Under the pieces are notes generated by a model, which was not told where the DNA came from, did not search any database, and saw only the letters and a list, made by a program, of their open reading frames with translations. A stretch of DNA of 8,910 bases from Candidatus Bathyarchaeota archaeon (GTDB lineage: Archaea > Thermoproteota > Bathyarchaeia > Bathyarchaeales > Bathycorpusculaceae): contig JACUTN010000036.1 in assembly GCA_014859805.1 (NCBI GenBank), forward strand, positions 1 through 8,910, read 5' to 3'. A program made the position numbers and the translations under genes. How positions within the stretch are numbered: the first letter of the stretch is position 1; the number at the start of each line of letters is the position of its first letter. Below, in pieces: positions 1 to 7,638 of the stretch.

Positions 1-412
1 CTGGAAACTCATACACGTAACCTGCCTTCAAAATGTTGGAAGCCAACTCCTTAGACACAAGGGGCACAACAGCTCTTTCTTTTACAGTTAGATTCCGCAA
101 GACCCGGACGATACCTGCAATTTCTACACCTTGAGGGCAGTGATCAACACATGTAAAACAGGTGGAACAAAGCCAAAGGGCATCATCTGAAAGGAGTCTA
201 TCTTTGAGTCCAAGCTGCACCATCCTAGCTATTTTTCTAGGTCTGTAAAAGTCGCTGAACCTTGAAATTGGGCAGTCTGCAGTGCATGTTCCACATTGAA
301 AGCATAGCATGAGTTTCTCTGCGCCAGGCAGCTTGCTTAGTTCATACTTGAATTTTGGATCCATTTCCTCGGCTTTTATAACGTTTGGAACATATTCTTG
401 GGTTGAACTCAC
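1..412 (-). CDS. hdrC: HdrC-like heterodisulfide reductase iron-sulfur subunit (3' end cut by window edge)
   Basis: The first 137 codons are present; the rest lies left of the window. Two classic [4Fe-4S] motifs are visible: C37-x2-C40-x2-C43-x3-C47-P and C82-x2-C85-x2-C88-x3-C92-P. Their spacing and the flanking sequence (LCFQCGTCTADCP, LCSTCFTCVDHCPQGVEI) are typical of HdrC, a small protein of roughly 180-190 residues that carries electrons from HdrA to the catalytic HdrB. The start is a GTG at 412 whose last two bases overlap the TGA of the upstream mvhD (GTGA junction). A GGAGG lies 9 bases upstream of the GTG, so this is the real start. HdrB is expected immediately downstream but cannot be seen. 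In methanogens the HdrBC substrate is CoM-S-S-CoB; in a non-methanogen it could be another disulfide or acceptor, and the fragment does not decide this. Family call is secure; substrate unknown. Confidence 0.93.
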   Translation of the reverse strand, partial: MSSTQEYVPNVIKAEEMDPKFKYELSKLPGAEKLMLCFQCGTCTADCPISRFSDFYRPRKIARMVQLGLKDRLLSDDALWLCSTCFTCVDHCPQGVEIAGIVRVLRNLTVKERAVVPLVSKELASNILKAGYVYEFP

Positions 413-843
413 GCTTCAATTCCTCCTTTTAACGGGTTTGGACCAATCTTCTTTATCTGGTCAACCATGTCTTTCACAACTGTTGCAAACTTATCTCCTT
501 CACTTGCTGAAATCCACTCTAAACGCACACGTTCAGGTTCGATCCCAAACTGCTCTAACACTTTTTTTAGGAGCTTTATTCTTCTTAACGCTTTAAAGTT
601 TCCGCTAATGTAGTGGCAATCGGAAGGTAGGTGGCATCCAGCAACCAAAACTCCATCCGCACCGTCTTTTAACGCTTCTAAAATGAAGGAAGGGTCTACT
701 CTTCCACTGCACATGACCCTTACAATCCTTATGTTTGGAGGATACTGCATTCGACTCACGCCAGCTAGGTCTGCACCCGCATAGGCGCACCAGTTGCAGA
801 GGAATCCGATTATTTTCGGTTCAAATTCTTCTTTTTCGCTCAT
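409..843 (-). CDS. mvhD: MvhD/FlpD-like [2Fe-2S] electron-transfer subunit, short form (MvhD3)
   Basis: 144 residues, the usual length for free-standing MvhD (delta subunit of F420-non-reducing hydrogenase, PF02662 type). The family cysteines are C16-N-W-C19, C45 in the MCSGRVDP motif, and C70 and C76 in GCHLPSDCHY. They hold the [2Fe-2S] cluster that in the methanogen complex passes electrons between the donor enzyme and HdrA. The C70-x5-C76 loop is one residue longer than the C-x4-C of the two other MvhD copies here. The protein ends at residue 144 and lacks the winged helix of its two paralogs. The ATG at 843 forms an ATGA overlap with the TGA of hdrA and has GGAGG 10 bases upstream. A longer reading frame from 963 is rejected because it only adds shadow sequence of the ferredoxin domain. 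It lies between hdrA-b and hdrC, so it probably serves the HdrA-b/HdrC(B) branch. Confidence 0.93.
   Translation of the reverse strand: MSEKEEFEPKIIGFLCNWCAYAGADLAGVSRMQYPPNIRIVRVMCSGRVDPSFILEALKDGADGVLVAGCHLPSDCHYISGNFKALRRIKLLKKVLEQFGIEPERVRLEWISASEGDKFATVVKDMVDQIKKIGPNPLKGGIEA
422..426 (-). promoter_or_regulatory. Ribosome binding site of hdrC
   Basis: GGAGG on the minus strand, 9 bases before the GTG at 412, inside the end of the upstream mvhD. It supports the GTG start and implies translational coupling. Confidence 0.75.
695..828 (-). repeat. Conserved 134-base 5' segment of mvhD3, paired with 4494-4627
   Basis: Aligned by eye without gaps to 4494-4627: 18 mismatches in 134 bases (about 87% identity). 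The 98 bases nearest the start codon have 9 mismatches. Similarity falls clearly beyond this segment in both genes. Confidence 0.65.
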
Positions 844-3800
844 GCTTTTATCTCCTCCACTAAAGTAGCTTTGACCTGAGCCATTATTTCGTCTGTTGTG
901 AAGTGTCCCATTGTTACGGCTTTGGTTGGGCATGCTGTGCCGCATACGCCGCATCCTTTGCATAGGGCTTCGATTACATGTGCGACTCGTTTTTCTTCAG
1001 TTTGTTCTTTCATTTCAATTGCACTATAGGGACACAGAGATTCACAAATTCTACAACCACTACATAAATCTTCGTCTACATTTGCTACGATTCCTTCCAT
1101 TTCTAACGCTTTTTTCGAAAGTATCGTTGCAGCTCTTGCAGAGGCTGCACATGCTTGAGCGATGCTCTCGTCAATGTATTTAGGGGAGTGTGCCATGCCG
1201 CATAAGAATACGCCGTCTGTAGCGAAGTCAACTGGACGGAGCTTCATGTGAGCTTCTAAGAAGAAACCGCCCTTTGTTAATGGCACTTTCAGCATTTCTG
1301 ACAATTGCTTATTATCTGGGTTTGGAATTGTGGCTGCACTTAAAATCAAAAGGTTTGGTTCGATTTCAACTTCTGTTTTGATTACTGGCTCCCAGAATTT
1401 TATTTTAAGCTTGGCATTTTCGTTGGTAGCTTGCGGTTTTCTTTCATCGTCGTAATTTATGAATAATACGCCTTTCTCTGCGGCTTTGCGGTAGTAGTCT
1501 TCTTTGAAACCGTAGCTTCTCACATCCTTATACAAAATGTAAACGTCTGTTTCGGGCCTTACTTCTTTGATTTTCAAAGCGTTTTTTATTGCTTGTCCAC
1601 AGCATATTCTTGAACAGTTCGGTCTTTCCTTTGTTCTTGCTCCAACGCATTGAATCATGACTACTTTTTCAGCCTTAAACTCTTCTTTACTAATTTTCTC
1701 CTCTAACTCATGCTGGGTCAAAACTCTTAGATCTAAGCCATACAGGTACTCTGTAGGTTTATATTCAACTGCGCCAGTGGCAACTATGATTATTCCATGC
1801 TCAATTTCCTTTTCTTCGCCGTTAAACATTATTTTTGACTTGAAGTTGCCGACGAATCCGCTTACGTCAACAACTTGTGCTCCTAAATAAACATGAATCT
1901 TATCATTTTCCATAACTTGTTTCACAGTTTTGCTCAGTTGCTCTTTTGGGTCTTCTCCCTCAAGTAAGTAATGTAGTGTGCGTAAGTGTCCTCCAAGTTC
2001 CTTTTCTTTCTCTACCACATGAACTTCAAAGCCTTGTCTTGCAAGTTCTAATGCTGCAGTCATCCCTACTATGCCGCCGCCTATGATCAAGCCTGCTGGA
2101 ATGACGTTTACGGTAGGCTTTTTCAGAGGCCTCAAAAGTCTGGCTTTTGCAACAATTGAACGCACCAAGTCTTTGGCTTTCTCCGTTGCCTTTTTTGGTT
2201 CGCGTATGTGAACCCAGCTGCACTGATCTCGGATGTTAGTCATTTCAAATAAATATGGGTTTAAGCCAGCCTCTCGCACAGTTTCTCTAAACAATGGTTC
2301 ATGAGTTCGTGGGGTACAAGAAGCTACAATCACTCGATTGAGATTAAACTCTTCAATTTTTTCCCTTATTCTTTTCTGAGTATCTTCGGAGCATGTGTAT
2401 AGGTTATGCTCTGCGTAGACGACGTCTGGCAGCGTTTTGGCGTATTCCACAACCTCTGGGACATTAACTGTTCCACCAATGTTGATGCCACAATGACAAA
2501 CGAAAACCCCGACTCGAGGCTTCTCTCCGGACACATCTTTTTCTGGTGGAAGCTTCTTCACAGTTGCCAGCTTTCCTCTTTCTGAAGCAATGATGCTCGC
2601 TGCTTCAGCTGCAGCACCGCTTGCTTGTGCCACACTCTCTGGAATATCTTTAGGACCAGCAAAGGCACCACAAACGTATATTCCATGTCTGGAGGTTCCC
2701 AGAGGTGAAAACGTGTTTGTTGAACAAAAATTGTATTTATTCAGTTTTATACCTAGAATTTCCGCTAATTCCTTAGCATACTTAGGCGGTCTCATCCCAA
2801 CAGATAAAACCACGAGACCAAACTCTTCCTCCTTTAGCTCCCCTTCCGCAACGTATCTCACCAAAAGATTTCTCGAGCCAGGAACCTCCTCAACTTTAGG
2901 GATCCTAGACCTTACAAACCTTACTTTGTATTCCTCTTTTGCTCGGTTGTAGTAGGCATCGAACTCTTTACCATAAGCGCGTATGTCCATGAAAAATATG
3001 GTGCACTCAACACCAGGCGTGTGCTCTTGGGCTATTACGGCTTCCTTGATTCCGTACATACAACAAGCTGAAGAGCAGTACGTGTTTCCAGTTGTTTCGT
3101 CACGGGAGCCTACGCATTGGATAAAGGCTATCTTCTTTGGAATCTTACCATCAGATGGGCGTAGGACTACTCCGCTATAGGGTCCGGTAGCGCTCAGAAT
3201 GCGTTCAAACTCGATGCTGGAAACAATGTTTGGATATCGACCATAACCATATTCACTTTTGAGGCTTGGGTTGTATTCTTCGAAGCCGGGTGCAAGTATG
3301 ATAGCGCCCACGTTTAGCTCAACATGCTCATCCTTATCCTCATACCTGACGGCGTCTGCCCTACATACTTCTTGGCATGTTCCGCATCCAATGCACTTTT
3401 CTCTGTCAATAATGAACGTTGAGGGAACAGCTTGTAGATACTTAACGAAAATAGCGCTTCTCCTATTCAAACCCTCATCATACTCGTCTATTGCTTCAAC
3501 CGGGCATTCCTGGGCGCAAACGCCACATCCAGTGCATTTCTCACTATCGACGTATCGAGCTCTTCTCGTTACAGTAACCTTAAAGTTTCCAGCTTCCCCT
3601 TCAACTTTCCTTATTTCCGCATTTGTTATAAGATGAATGTTAGCGTGTCTTCCAGCTCCAACAAGCTTCGGGGCGAGAATACACATAGCGCAGTCGTTTG
3701 TTGGGAATGTTTTGTCCAGCTGCGTCATCGTGCCGCCTATGCTGGGCGTATCCTCTACCACGTAGACTCTGAATCCGGAGTCTGCTAGGTCTAATGCTGC

Positions 3801-3857
3801 CTGTATTCCAGCGATCCCGCCACCAACTACGAGTACCGCACCAACCTTATCCTTCAT
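840..3857 (-). CDS. hdrA: Two-flavin HdrA-like protein, copy b
   Basis: 1005 residues, against roughly 650 for methanogen HdrA. Residues 1-430 are an HdrA-type flavoprotein half: FAD-binding VGGGIAG at 11-17, C56/C59 in NDCAMCILAPKL, an inserted ferredoxin with two [4Fe-4S] motifs (C108-C111-C114-C118; C155-C158-C161-C165), and a further cluster motif (C248, C261, C265, C266). Residues 447-580 are the HdrA N-terminal cluster domain (C454-H-C456, C489, C514 in CTPRTHEPLF, C546 in IRDQCSW). Residues 588-915 are a second FAD half (IGGGIVG at 592-598; C737, C748, C752, C753) without inserted ferredoxin. Residues 927-985 are a C-terminal ferredoxin (C932-C935-C938-C942-P; C966-C969-C972-C976-P). 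This predicts two FAD and about seven [4Fe-4S] clusters. Soluble; no signal peptide or membrane segment. Role inferred from the family: flavin-based electron bifurcation between MvhD, ferredoxin and HdrBC. The second ATG of ATGATG is chosen because it sits 7 bases from GGAGG; the first, at 3860, is the alternative. Confidence 0.94.
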   Translation of the reverse strand: MKDKVGAVLVVGGGIAGIQAALDLADSGFRVYVVEDTPSIGGTMTQLDKTFPTNDCAMCILAPKLVGAGRHANIHLITNAEIRKVEGEAGNFKVTVTRRARYVDSEKCTGCGVCAQECPVEAIDEYDEGLNRRSAIFVKYLQAVPSTFIIDREKCIGCGTCQEVCRADAVRYEDKDEHVELNVGAIILAPGFEEYNPSLKSEYGYGRYPNIVSSIEFERILSATGPYSGVVLRPSDGKIPKKIAFIQCVGSRDETTGNTYCSSACCMYGIKEAVIAQEHTPGVECTIFFMDIRAYGKEFDAYYNRAKEEYKVRFVRSRIPKVEEVPGSRNLLVRYVAEGELKEEEFGLVVLSVGMRPPKYAKELAEILGIKLNKYNFCSTNTFSPLGTSRHGIYVCGAFAGPKDIPESVAQASGAAAEAASIIASERGKLATVKKLPPEKDVSGEKPRVGVFVCHCGINIGGTVNVPEVVEYAKTLPDVVYAEHNLYTCSEDTQKRIREKIEEFNLNRVIVASCTPRTHEPLFRETVREAGLNPYLFEMTNIRDQCSWVHIREPKKATEKAKDLVRSIVAKARLLRPLKKPTVNVIPAGLIIGGGIVGMTAALELARQGFEVHVVEKEKELGGHLRTLHYLLEGEDPKEQLSKTVKQVMENDKIHVYLGAQVVDVSGFVGNFKSKIMFNGEEKEIEHGIIIVATGAVEYKPTEYLYGLDLRVLTQHELEEKISKEEFKAEKVVMIQCVGARTKERPNCSRICCGQAIKNALKIKEVRPETDVYILYKDVRSYGFKEDYYRKAAEKGVLFINYDDERKPQATNENAKLKIKFWEPVIKTEVEIEPNLLILSAATIPNPDNKQLSEMLKVPLTKGGFFLEAHMKLRPVDFATDGVFLCGMAHSPKYIDESIAQACAASARAATILSKKALEMEGIVANVDEDLCSGCRICESLCPYSAIEMKEQTEEKRVAHVIEALCKGCGVCGTACPTKAVTMGHFTTDEIMAQVKATLVEEIKA
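854..858 (-). promoter_or_regulatory. Ribosome binding site deciding the start of mvhD3
   Basis: GGAGG within the last codons of hdrA-b, 10 bases before the ATG at 843. It favours this start over the upstream in-frame ATG at 963. Confidence 0.7.
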
Positions 3858-4633
3858 CATATAGCCTCCAACGCGGTGTAGAGTGGATTGTCTCCTTCGA
3901 TTCTGTCCATTTTAAGCAACCCTCTGCGTTTCATAACAACTATGTGACGCAGCACTATCTCAGAGTCCGCACTCAAGTGTTTAGTCAGTTCTTCAATTGA
4001 TATTGACTCGTCTTTCGCTAGAAGATAGATTCTGCTTCGGAGATACTCTTCTTTTACGCTTTCCTCCATCAGCTCATCAAACTCTTCTTGAGCTACTTTC
4101 TCTCCGTAGACATTTTCCTCTTCAGTCAGTTTTTTCTCTCTACCCACCAGAGTCCGTAGTCTAGAAGTACCCGCGGCTCTTTCAGCTGCTCGTACACAAC
4201 TTAATATGTTCTCGTCAGGTTTTTCGCCAGCGAGTGCAGATGGCCCCAAGCTTTTTAGCTGATTCGTGAAATCTGTCACTATGTCCGCGAATCGTGAGCC
4301 CTCTGCAGCGGAAACCCACTCAAGTCTCAGGCGCTCTGGTTCGAGACCTGTACATGCTATGAGTCTCTTTAGCATCTTAATTCTCCGCTCTGCGTAGAGG
4401 TTTCCCTCTAGATAGTGACATTCCCCTGGGTGGCAACCCATCACCAAGATGCCGTCAGCGCCGTCTGCGAACATTTCCAAAACAATGACCGGATCAACTC
4501 TGCCGCTACACATGACTCTTATAACTCTGATGTTTGGAGGATACTGGATTCGGCTCACGCCGGCTAAGTCTGCACCTGCATAGGAGCACCAGTTGCAGAG
4601 GAAACCTATTATTTTAGGTTCAAATTCAACCAC
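3857..4633 (-). CDS. mvhD: MvhD/FlpD-like [2Fe-2S] subunit with C-terminal winged helix (MvhD2)
   Basis: 258 residues. Residues 1 to about 135 are the MvhD domain with all family cysteines: C13-N-W-C16, C42 in MCSGRVDP, and C67/C72 in GCHPGECHY. A helical, charged linker follows (about 140-190, containing NVYGEKV). Residues about 193-258 look like a winged helix-turn-helix: a helix, an SIEELTKHL helix, a recognition-like helix IVLRHIVVMKRRG, then a short beta wing. The GTG start at 4633 overlaps the end of hdrA-a by 8 bases. A run of six G lies 6 bases upstream as ribosome binding site, and the resulting N-terminus MVEFEPKII aligns with MvhD3. The first 45 codons are far closer to MvhD3 than to MvhD1, while the rest, including the winged helix, pairs with MvhD1. 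Expected role: electron relay docking on HdrA. Whether the winged helix binds DNA or a protein partner is unknown. Confidence 0.92.
   Translation of the reverse strand: MVEFEPKIIGFLCNWCSYAGADLAGVSRIQYPPNIRVIRVMCSGRVDPVIVLEMFADGADGILVMGCHPGECHYLEGNLYAERRIKMLKRLIACTGLEPERLRLEWVSAAEGSRFADIVTDFTNQLKSLGPSALAGEKPDENILSCVRAAERAAGTSRLRTLVGREKKLTEEENVYGEKVAQEEFDELMEESVKEEYLRSRIYLLAKDESISIEELTKHLSADSEIVLRHIVVMKRRGLLKMDRIEGDNPLYTALEAI
3865..3869 (-). promoter_or_regulatory. Ribosome binding site of hdrA copy b
   Basis: GGAGG, 4 bases from the ATG at 3860 and 7 bases from the ATG at 3857. The better spacing favours 3857. It lies inside the end of mvhD2. Confidence 0.7.
4494..4627 (-). repeat. Conserved 134-base 5' segment of mvhD2, paired with 695-828
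   Basis: Partner of the segment at 695-828. It encodes the CNWC to MCSGRVDP part of the cluster domain. Confidence 0.65.
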
Positions 4634-7600
4634 AGACAGCCCCCCTTAAAACGGCGAGTCCTTGAGCGATGATTTGTTCGTCTGTAAACTGGCGCATTGT
4701 GATAGCTCTCTTAGGACAACTAGCTCCACAAGTGCCGCAACCCTTGCATAGAACTTCTTTTACTCTGGCTATCCCCCTTTCGTCCTTCTCTATGGCACCG
4801 TATGGACAAAGACTTATGCAAAGTCCACATCCAACACAAAGATCCTCATCAACATACGATACTATTCCTTCAACTTCTAACGTTTTTTTAGACAAGATGG
4901 TTGCAGCTCTGGCTGCTGCTCCACATGCTTGTGAAATACTTTCTTCAATAAGTTTCGGCCAATGAGCTAGCCCGCAGAGAAAAATACCGTCTGTCGCAAA
5001 ATCAAGTGGACGGAGCTTCACATGAGCTTCTAGGAAAAATCCATCCTTGGTTAAAGGAACCTTCAGCATTCTTGCTAAGCGTTCACTGTCATGGTTTGGA
5101 ACTACAGCTACGCTTAACGCCAGAGTGCCCATTTCTATAGGAAACCACGTTTTTAGGATAGGTTCCCAAGCTAAAACCATTAGCTTTCCATTTTCTTGGG
5201 TGACTTTGGGTTTATGTTCATCGTCATAGCGTATGAATAAAACTCCCTCATTTGCAGCTTCGCGGTAGTAGTCCTCTTTAAACCCATATGTCCTGATGTC
5301 TTTGTATAGCACATAAACCTCGGTTTCAGGAGACACTTCCTTGATTTTTAAGGCGTTTTTTATCGCATGTCCGCAACATATTCTTGAGCAATTCGGTCTT
5401 TCCTTTGTTCTTGCCCCAACACACTGAATCATAACAACGGTTTTGGCACTGAACCGGTCCTTAGCTAGGTTCTCTTCTAATTCGTGCTGTGTCAAAACTC
5501 TAGCGTCAGTCCCATAGAGATATTCGGTTGGCTTATATTCTGTAGCTCCTGTAGCCACTACGATGATGCCATGTTCAATTTGTTTTTCGTTTCCATCAGA
5601 ACGAATGGTTGTCCTAAAGTTTCCAACATATCCTTCGACATTGACAATCTCTGTGTTGAGATGAACACTAATCTTTTCATTTTCATGAATATCCTTAATG
5701 ATAGACTTTAACATTTCGTGCGGGTTTTCAGACCCAGGTAGGTAATAGATATGACGTAGGTGACCACCGAGTTCCTTCTCTCTCTCAACCAAGTGGACTT
5801 CAAAATCTTGTCGTGTTAACTCTAAGGCAGCGGTCATTCCGGACAAACCGCCACCGATGACTAAACCGACGGGGATAACGCTTGTTACTGGCTTTTTCAA
5901 AGTTTCCAACAGACGCGTTTTCGCCACAACAGATCGAACTAGATCCTTGGCTTTTTCCGTTGCCTTTTCAGGTTCGTGCATGTGCACCCAGCTACACTGA
6001 TCTCGGATGTTAGCCATCTCAAACAAGTACGAGTTTAAGCCAGCTTCAGAAAGTGTTTCTCTGAATAGGGGCTCGTGAGTGCGTGGAGTGCAAGCTGCAA
6101 CAACCACGCGGTTAAGGTTAAACTCTTTTATTTTTTCTCGAATTCTTACTTGAGTGTCTTGTGAACACGTGTAAAGGTTGTCTTCCGCATAAACAACGTT
6201 CGGTAGTTTCTTGGCATGCTCCACAACTTCCGGAACGTTTACTATTCCACCTATGTTTATTCCACAGTGACAGATGAACACGCCTATGCGTGGTTCTTCT
6301 AGGCTTACGTCTCTTTCTGGGGGATACTCTTTAATGGTTATCAGTTTCCCTCTTTCAGAAGCAATGGTAGCCGTTGCCTTTGCTGCAGCAGCACTAGCTT
6401 GTACAACACTTTCGGGAATGTCCTTAGGAGCAGCAAACGCTCCACACACGAAGATTCCGGGCTTTGAAGTCTCTATCGGTGAAAAAGTATCTGTCTGGCA
6501 AAATTTGTATTGATTGAGTTTTATTCCTAAAACTTCCGCCAGTTTTTCCACGTTCTTTGGAGGACGCATTCCAACAGACAAGACAACCATGTCAAACTCT
6601 TCGGTTTTCGGTTCTCCGTCTTCTACATAATGCACGAAAAGGTCGTTTGTTAAAGGGTCTTCCTCTACGTTTGCAACCCTGGACCTTACAAACCTTACGC
6701 CATATTCTTCTCTGGCACGACTGTAATAGGCGTCAAATTCTTTCCCATATGCCCTGATGTCCATATAGAAGATTGTTCTTTCCAGTTCTATGGGAACGTG
6801 TTCGTTAGCAATAATCGCTTCTTTGATGCTGTACATGCAGCAGGCAGCTGAGCAGTAATTGTTTCCGAGTTGAGCATCACGAGAGCCTACGCATTGAATG
6901 AAAGCAATTTTCTTTGGGATTTCACCGTCCGAAGGCCTTAGGATCAATCCGCCGTAGGGCCCTGAAGCATTCAATATTCGCTCGAATTCTATGCTTGTAA
7001 CTACGTTTTGGAAACGTCCATAGCCATATTCTGTTTTAAGCCTGGCATCGAACGATTCGAAGCCCGGAGCCAGTATGATCGAGCCTACTTTTAGGGTTGC
7101 TTCTGTGTCTTCTTGTTCGTATTCAACTGCTCCTGGTTTGCAGATTTCTTGGCAGATGCCGCAGCCAATGCATTTTTCCCGGTCTATTATGTATTTTAAT
7201 GGAACTGCTTGGGGATATTCAATGTAGATGGCGCTTCTGTCGCTTAAGCCTTTATTATATGTGTCTATTGCTTCCACTGGGCATTTTTGTGCGCACGATC
7301 CGCAGCCGTTACATTTCTCTTCGTTTATGTAACGACTCCTTTTTCGAATTTTCACTTCGAAGTTTCCAAGTTCGCCGTTTAACCCTGTGATTTCGGCATT
7401 TGTTATTAGGTTTATGTTCGGATGTCTTCCAGCCTCTACAAGTTTGGGTGCAAGAATGCACATTGAACAGTCATTTGTCGGAAATGTTTTGTCAAGCTTA
7501 GCCATCACTCCGCCTATGCTTGGCGATTGGTCGATTAAATAGGCTTTGAATCCGGAGTCTGCGATGTCTAGGGCTGCTTGTACTCCGGCTACCCCTCCAC

Positions 7601-7637
7601 CCACGACAAGAATTGCTCCAACTTTTTCTTCGGTCAT
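4626..7637 (-). CDS. hdrA: Two-flavin HdrA-like protein, copy a
   Basis: 1003 residues, a close paralog of copy b with the same module order. First FAD half: GGGVAG at 13-18; C57/C60; inserted ferredoxin C109-C112-C115-C119 and C156-C159-C162-C166; cluster motif C249, C262, C266, C267. HdrA N-terminal cluster domain: C456-H-C458, C491, C516, C548. Second FAD half: IGGGLSG at 594-600; C739, C750, C754, C755; no inserted ferredoxin. C-terminal ferredoxin: C934-C937-C940-C944-P and C964-C967-C970-C974-P. The predicted load is two FAD and about seven [4Fe-4S]. The ATG at 7637 is chosen because GGAGG lies 9 bases upstream and the N-terminus (MTEEKVGAILVVGGG) then matches copy b; the frame opens earlier, at 7682, inside mvhD1. 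It starts 1 base after the mvhD1 stop. Conservation with copy b is highest in the N-terminal cluster domain and lower around residues 800-860 and in the last 25 residues, so the two copies may face different partners. Confidence 0.94.
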   Translation of the reverse strand: MTEEKVGAILVVGGGVAGVQAALDIADSGFKAYLIDQSPSIGGVMAKLDKTFPTNDCSMCILAPKLVEAGRHPNINLITNAEITGLNGELGNFEVKIRKRSRYINEEKCNGCGSCAQKCPVEAIDTYNKGLSDRSAIYIEYPQAVPLKYIIDREKCIGCGICQEICKPGAVEYEQEDTEATLKVGSIILAPGFESFDARLKTEYGYGRFQNVVTSIEFERILNASGPYGGLILRPSDGEIPKKIAFIQCVGSRDAQLGNNYCSAACCMYSIKEAIIANEHVPIELERTIFYMDIRAYGKEFDAYYSRAREEYGVRFVRSRVANVEEDPLTNDLFVHYVEDGEPKTEEFDMVVLSVGMRPPKNVEKLAEVLGIKLNQYKFCQTDTFSPIETSKPGIFVCGAFAAPKDIPESVVQASAAAAKATATIASERGKLITIKEYPPERDVSLEEPRIGVFICHCGINIGGIVNVPEVVEHAKKLPNVVYAEDNLYTCSQDTQVRIREKIKEFNLNRVVVAACTPRTHEPLFRETLSEAGLNSYLFEMANIRDQCSWVHMHEPEKATEKAKDLVRSVVAKTRLLETLKKPVTSVIPVGLVIGGGLSGMTAALELTRQDFEVHLVEREKELGGHLRHIYYLPGSENPHEMLKSIIKDIHENEKISVHLNTEIVNVEGYVGNFRTTIRSDGNEKQIEHGIIVVATGATEYKPTEYLYGTDARVLTQHELEENLAKDRFSAKTVVMIQCVGARTKERPNCSRICCGHAIKNALKIKEVSPETEVYVLYKDIRTYGFKEDYYREAANEGVLFIRYDDEHKPKVTQENGKLMVLAWEPILKTWFPIEMGTLALSVAVVPNHDSERLARMLKVPLTKDGFFLEAHVKLRPLDFATDGIFLCGLAHWPKLIEESISQACGAAARAATILSKKTLEVEGIVSYVDEDLCVGCGLCISLCPYGAIEKDERGIARVKEVLCKGCGTCGASCPKRAITMRQFTDEQIIAQGLAVLRGAVCG
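4640..4645 (-). promoter_or_regulatory. Atypical G-run ribosome binding site of mvhD2
   Basis: GGGGGG (within AAGGGGGG), 6 bases before the GTG at 4633. It replaces the GGAGG used at every other junction in the window and may give weaker initiation together with the GTG start. Confidence 0.5.
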
Positions 7638-7638
7638 T

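Larger units (their letters stand above)
409..3860 (-). repeat. Tandem duplication, unit 2: hdrA copy b + mvhD3
   Basis: Same gene order and the same protein module order as 3857-7637, with the two HdrA proteins aligning nearly end to end (1005 and 1003 residues). DNA identity is only moderate, so the duplication is old rather than an assembly artefact. Confidence 0.8.
3857..7637 (-). repeat. Tandem duplication, unit 1: hdrA copy a + mvhD2
   Basis: Paralogous with 409-3860. This unit's mvhD carries a C-terminal winged helix that the second unit's mvhD lacks, so the units differ by a domain gain or loss. Confidence 0.8.

Noticed and set aside
605..790. 61-residue minus-strand frame within mvhD3
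   Set aside because: Shadow in another frame of the conserved MvhD sequence; no domain and no ribosome binding site noted.
844..963. N-terminal extension of MvhD3 from an ATG at 963
   Set aside because: The extension is read out of frame through the HdrA-b ferredoxin domain, is Arg/Asn-rich and unlike any MvhD. GGAGG and the ATGA junction support the ATG at 843.
409..7637. Selenocysteine (in-frame UGA) in HdrA or MvhD, as occurs in some methanogen and benzoyl-CoA reductase relatives
   Set aside because: All cluster positions are encoded as cysteine and no gene is interrupted by an in-frame TGA; the terminal TGA codons overlap the next start codons.
409..7637. The long internal similarity as an insertion-sequence pair or assembly duplication
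   Set aside because: There are no terminal inverted repeats or transposase, and the copies differ throughout at the DNA level, so it is an old paralogous duplication.
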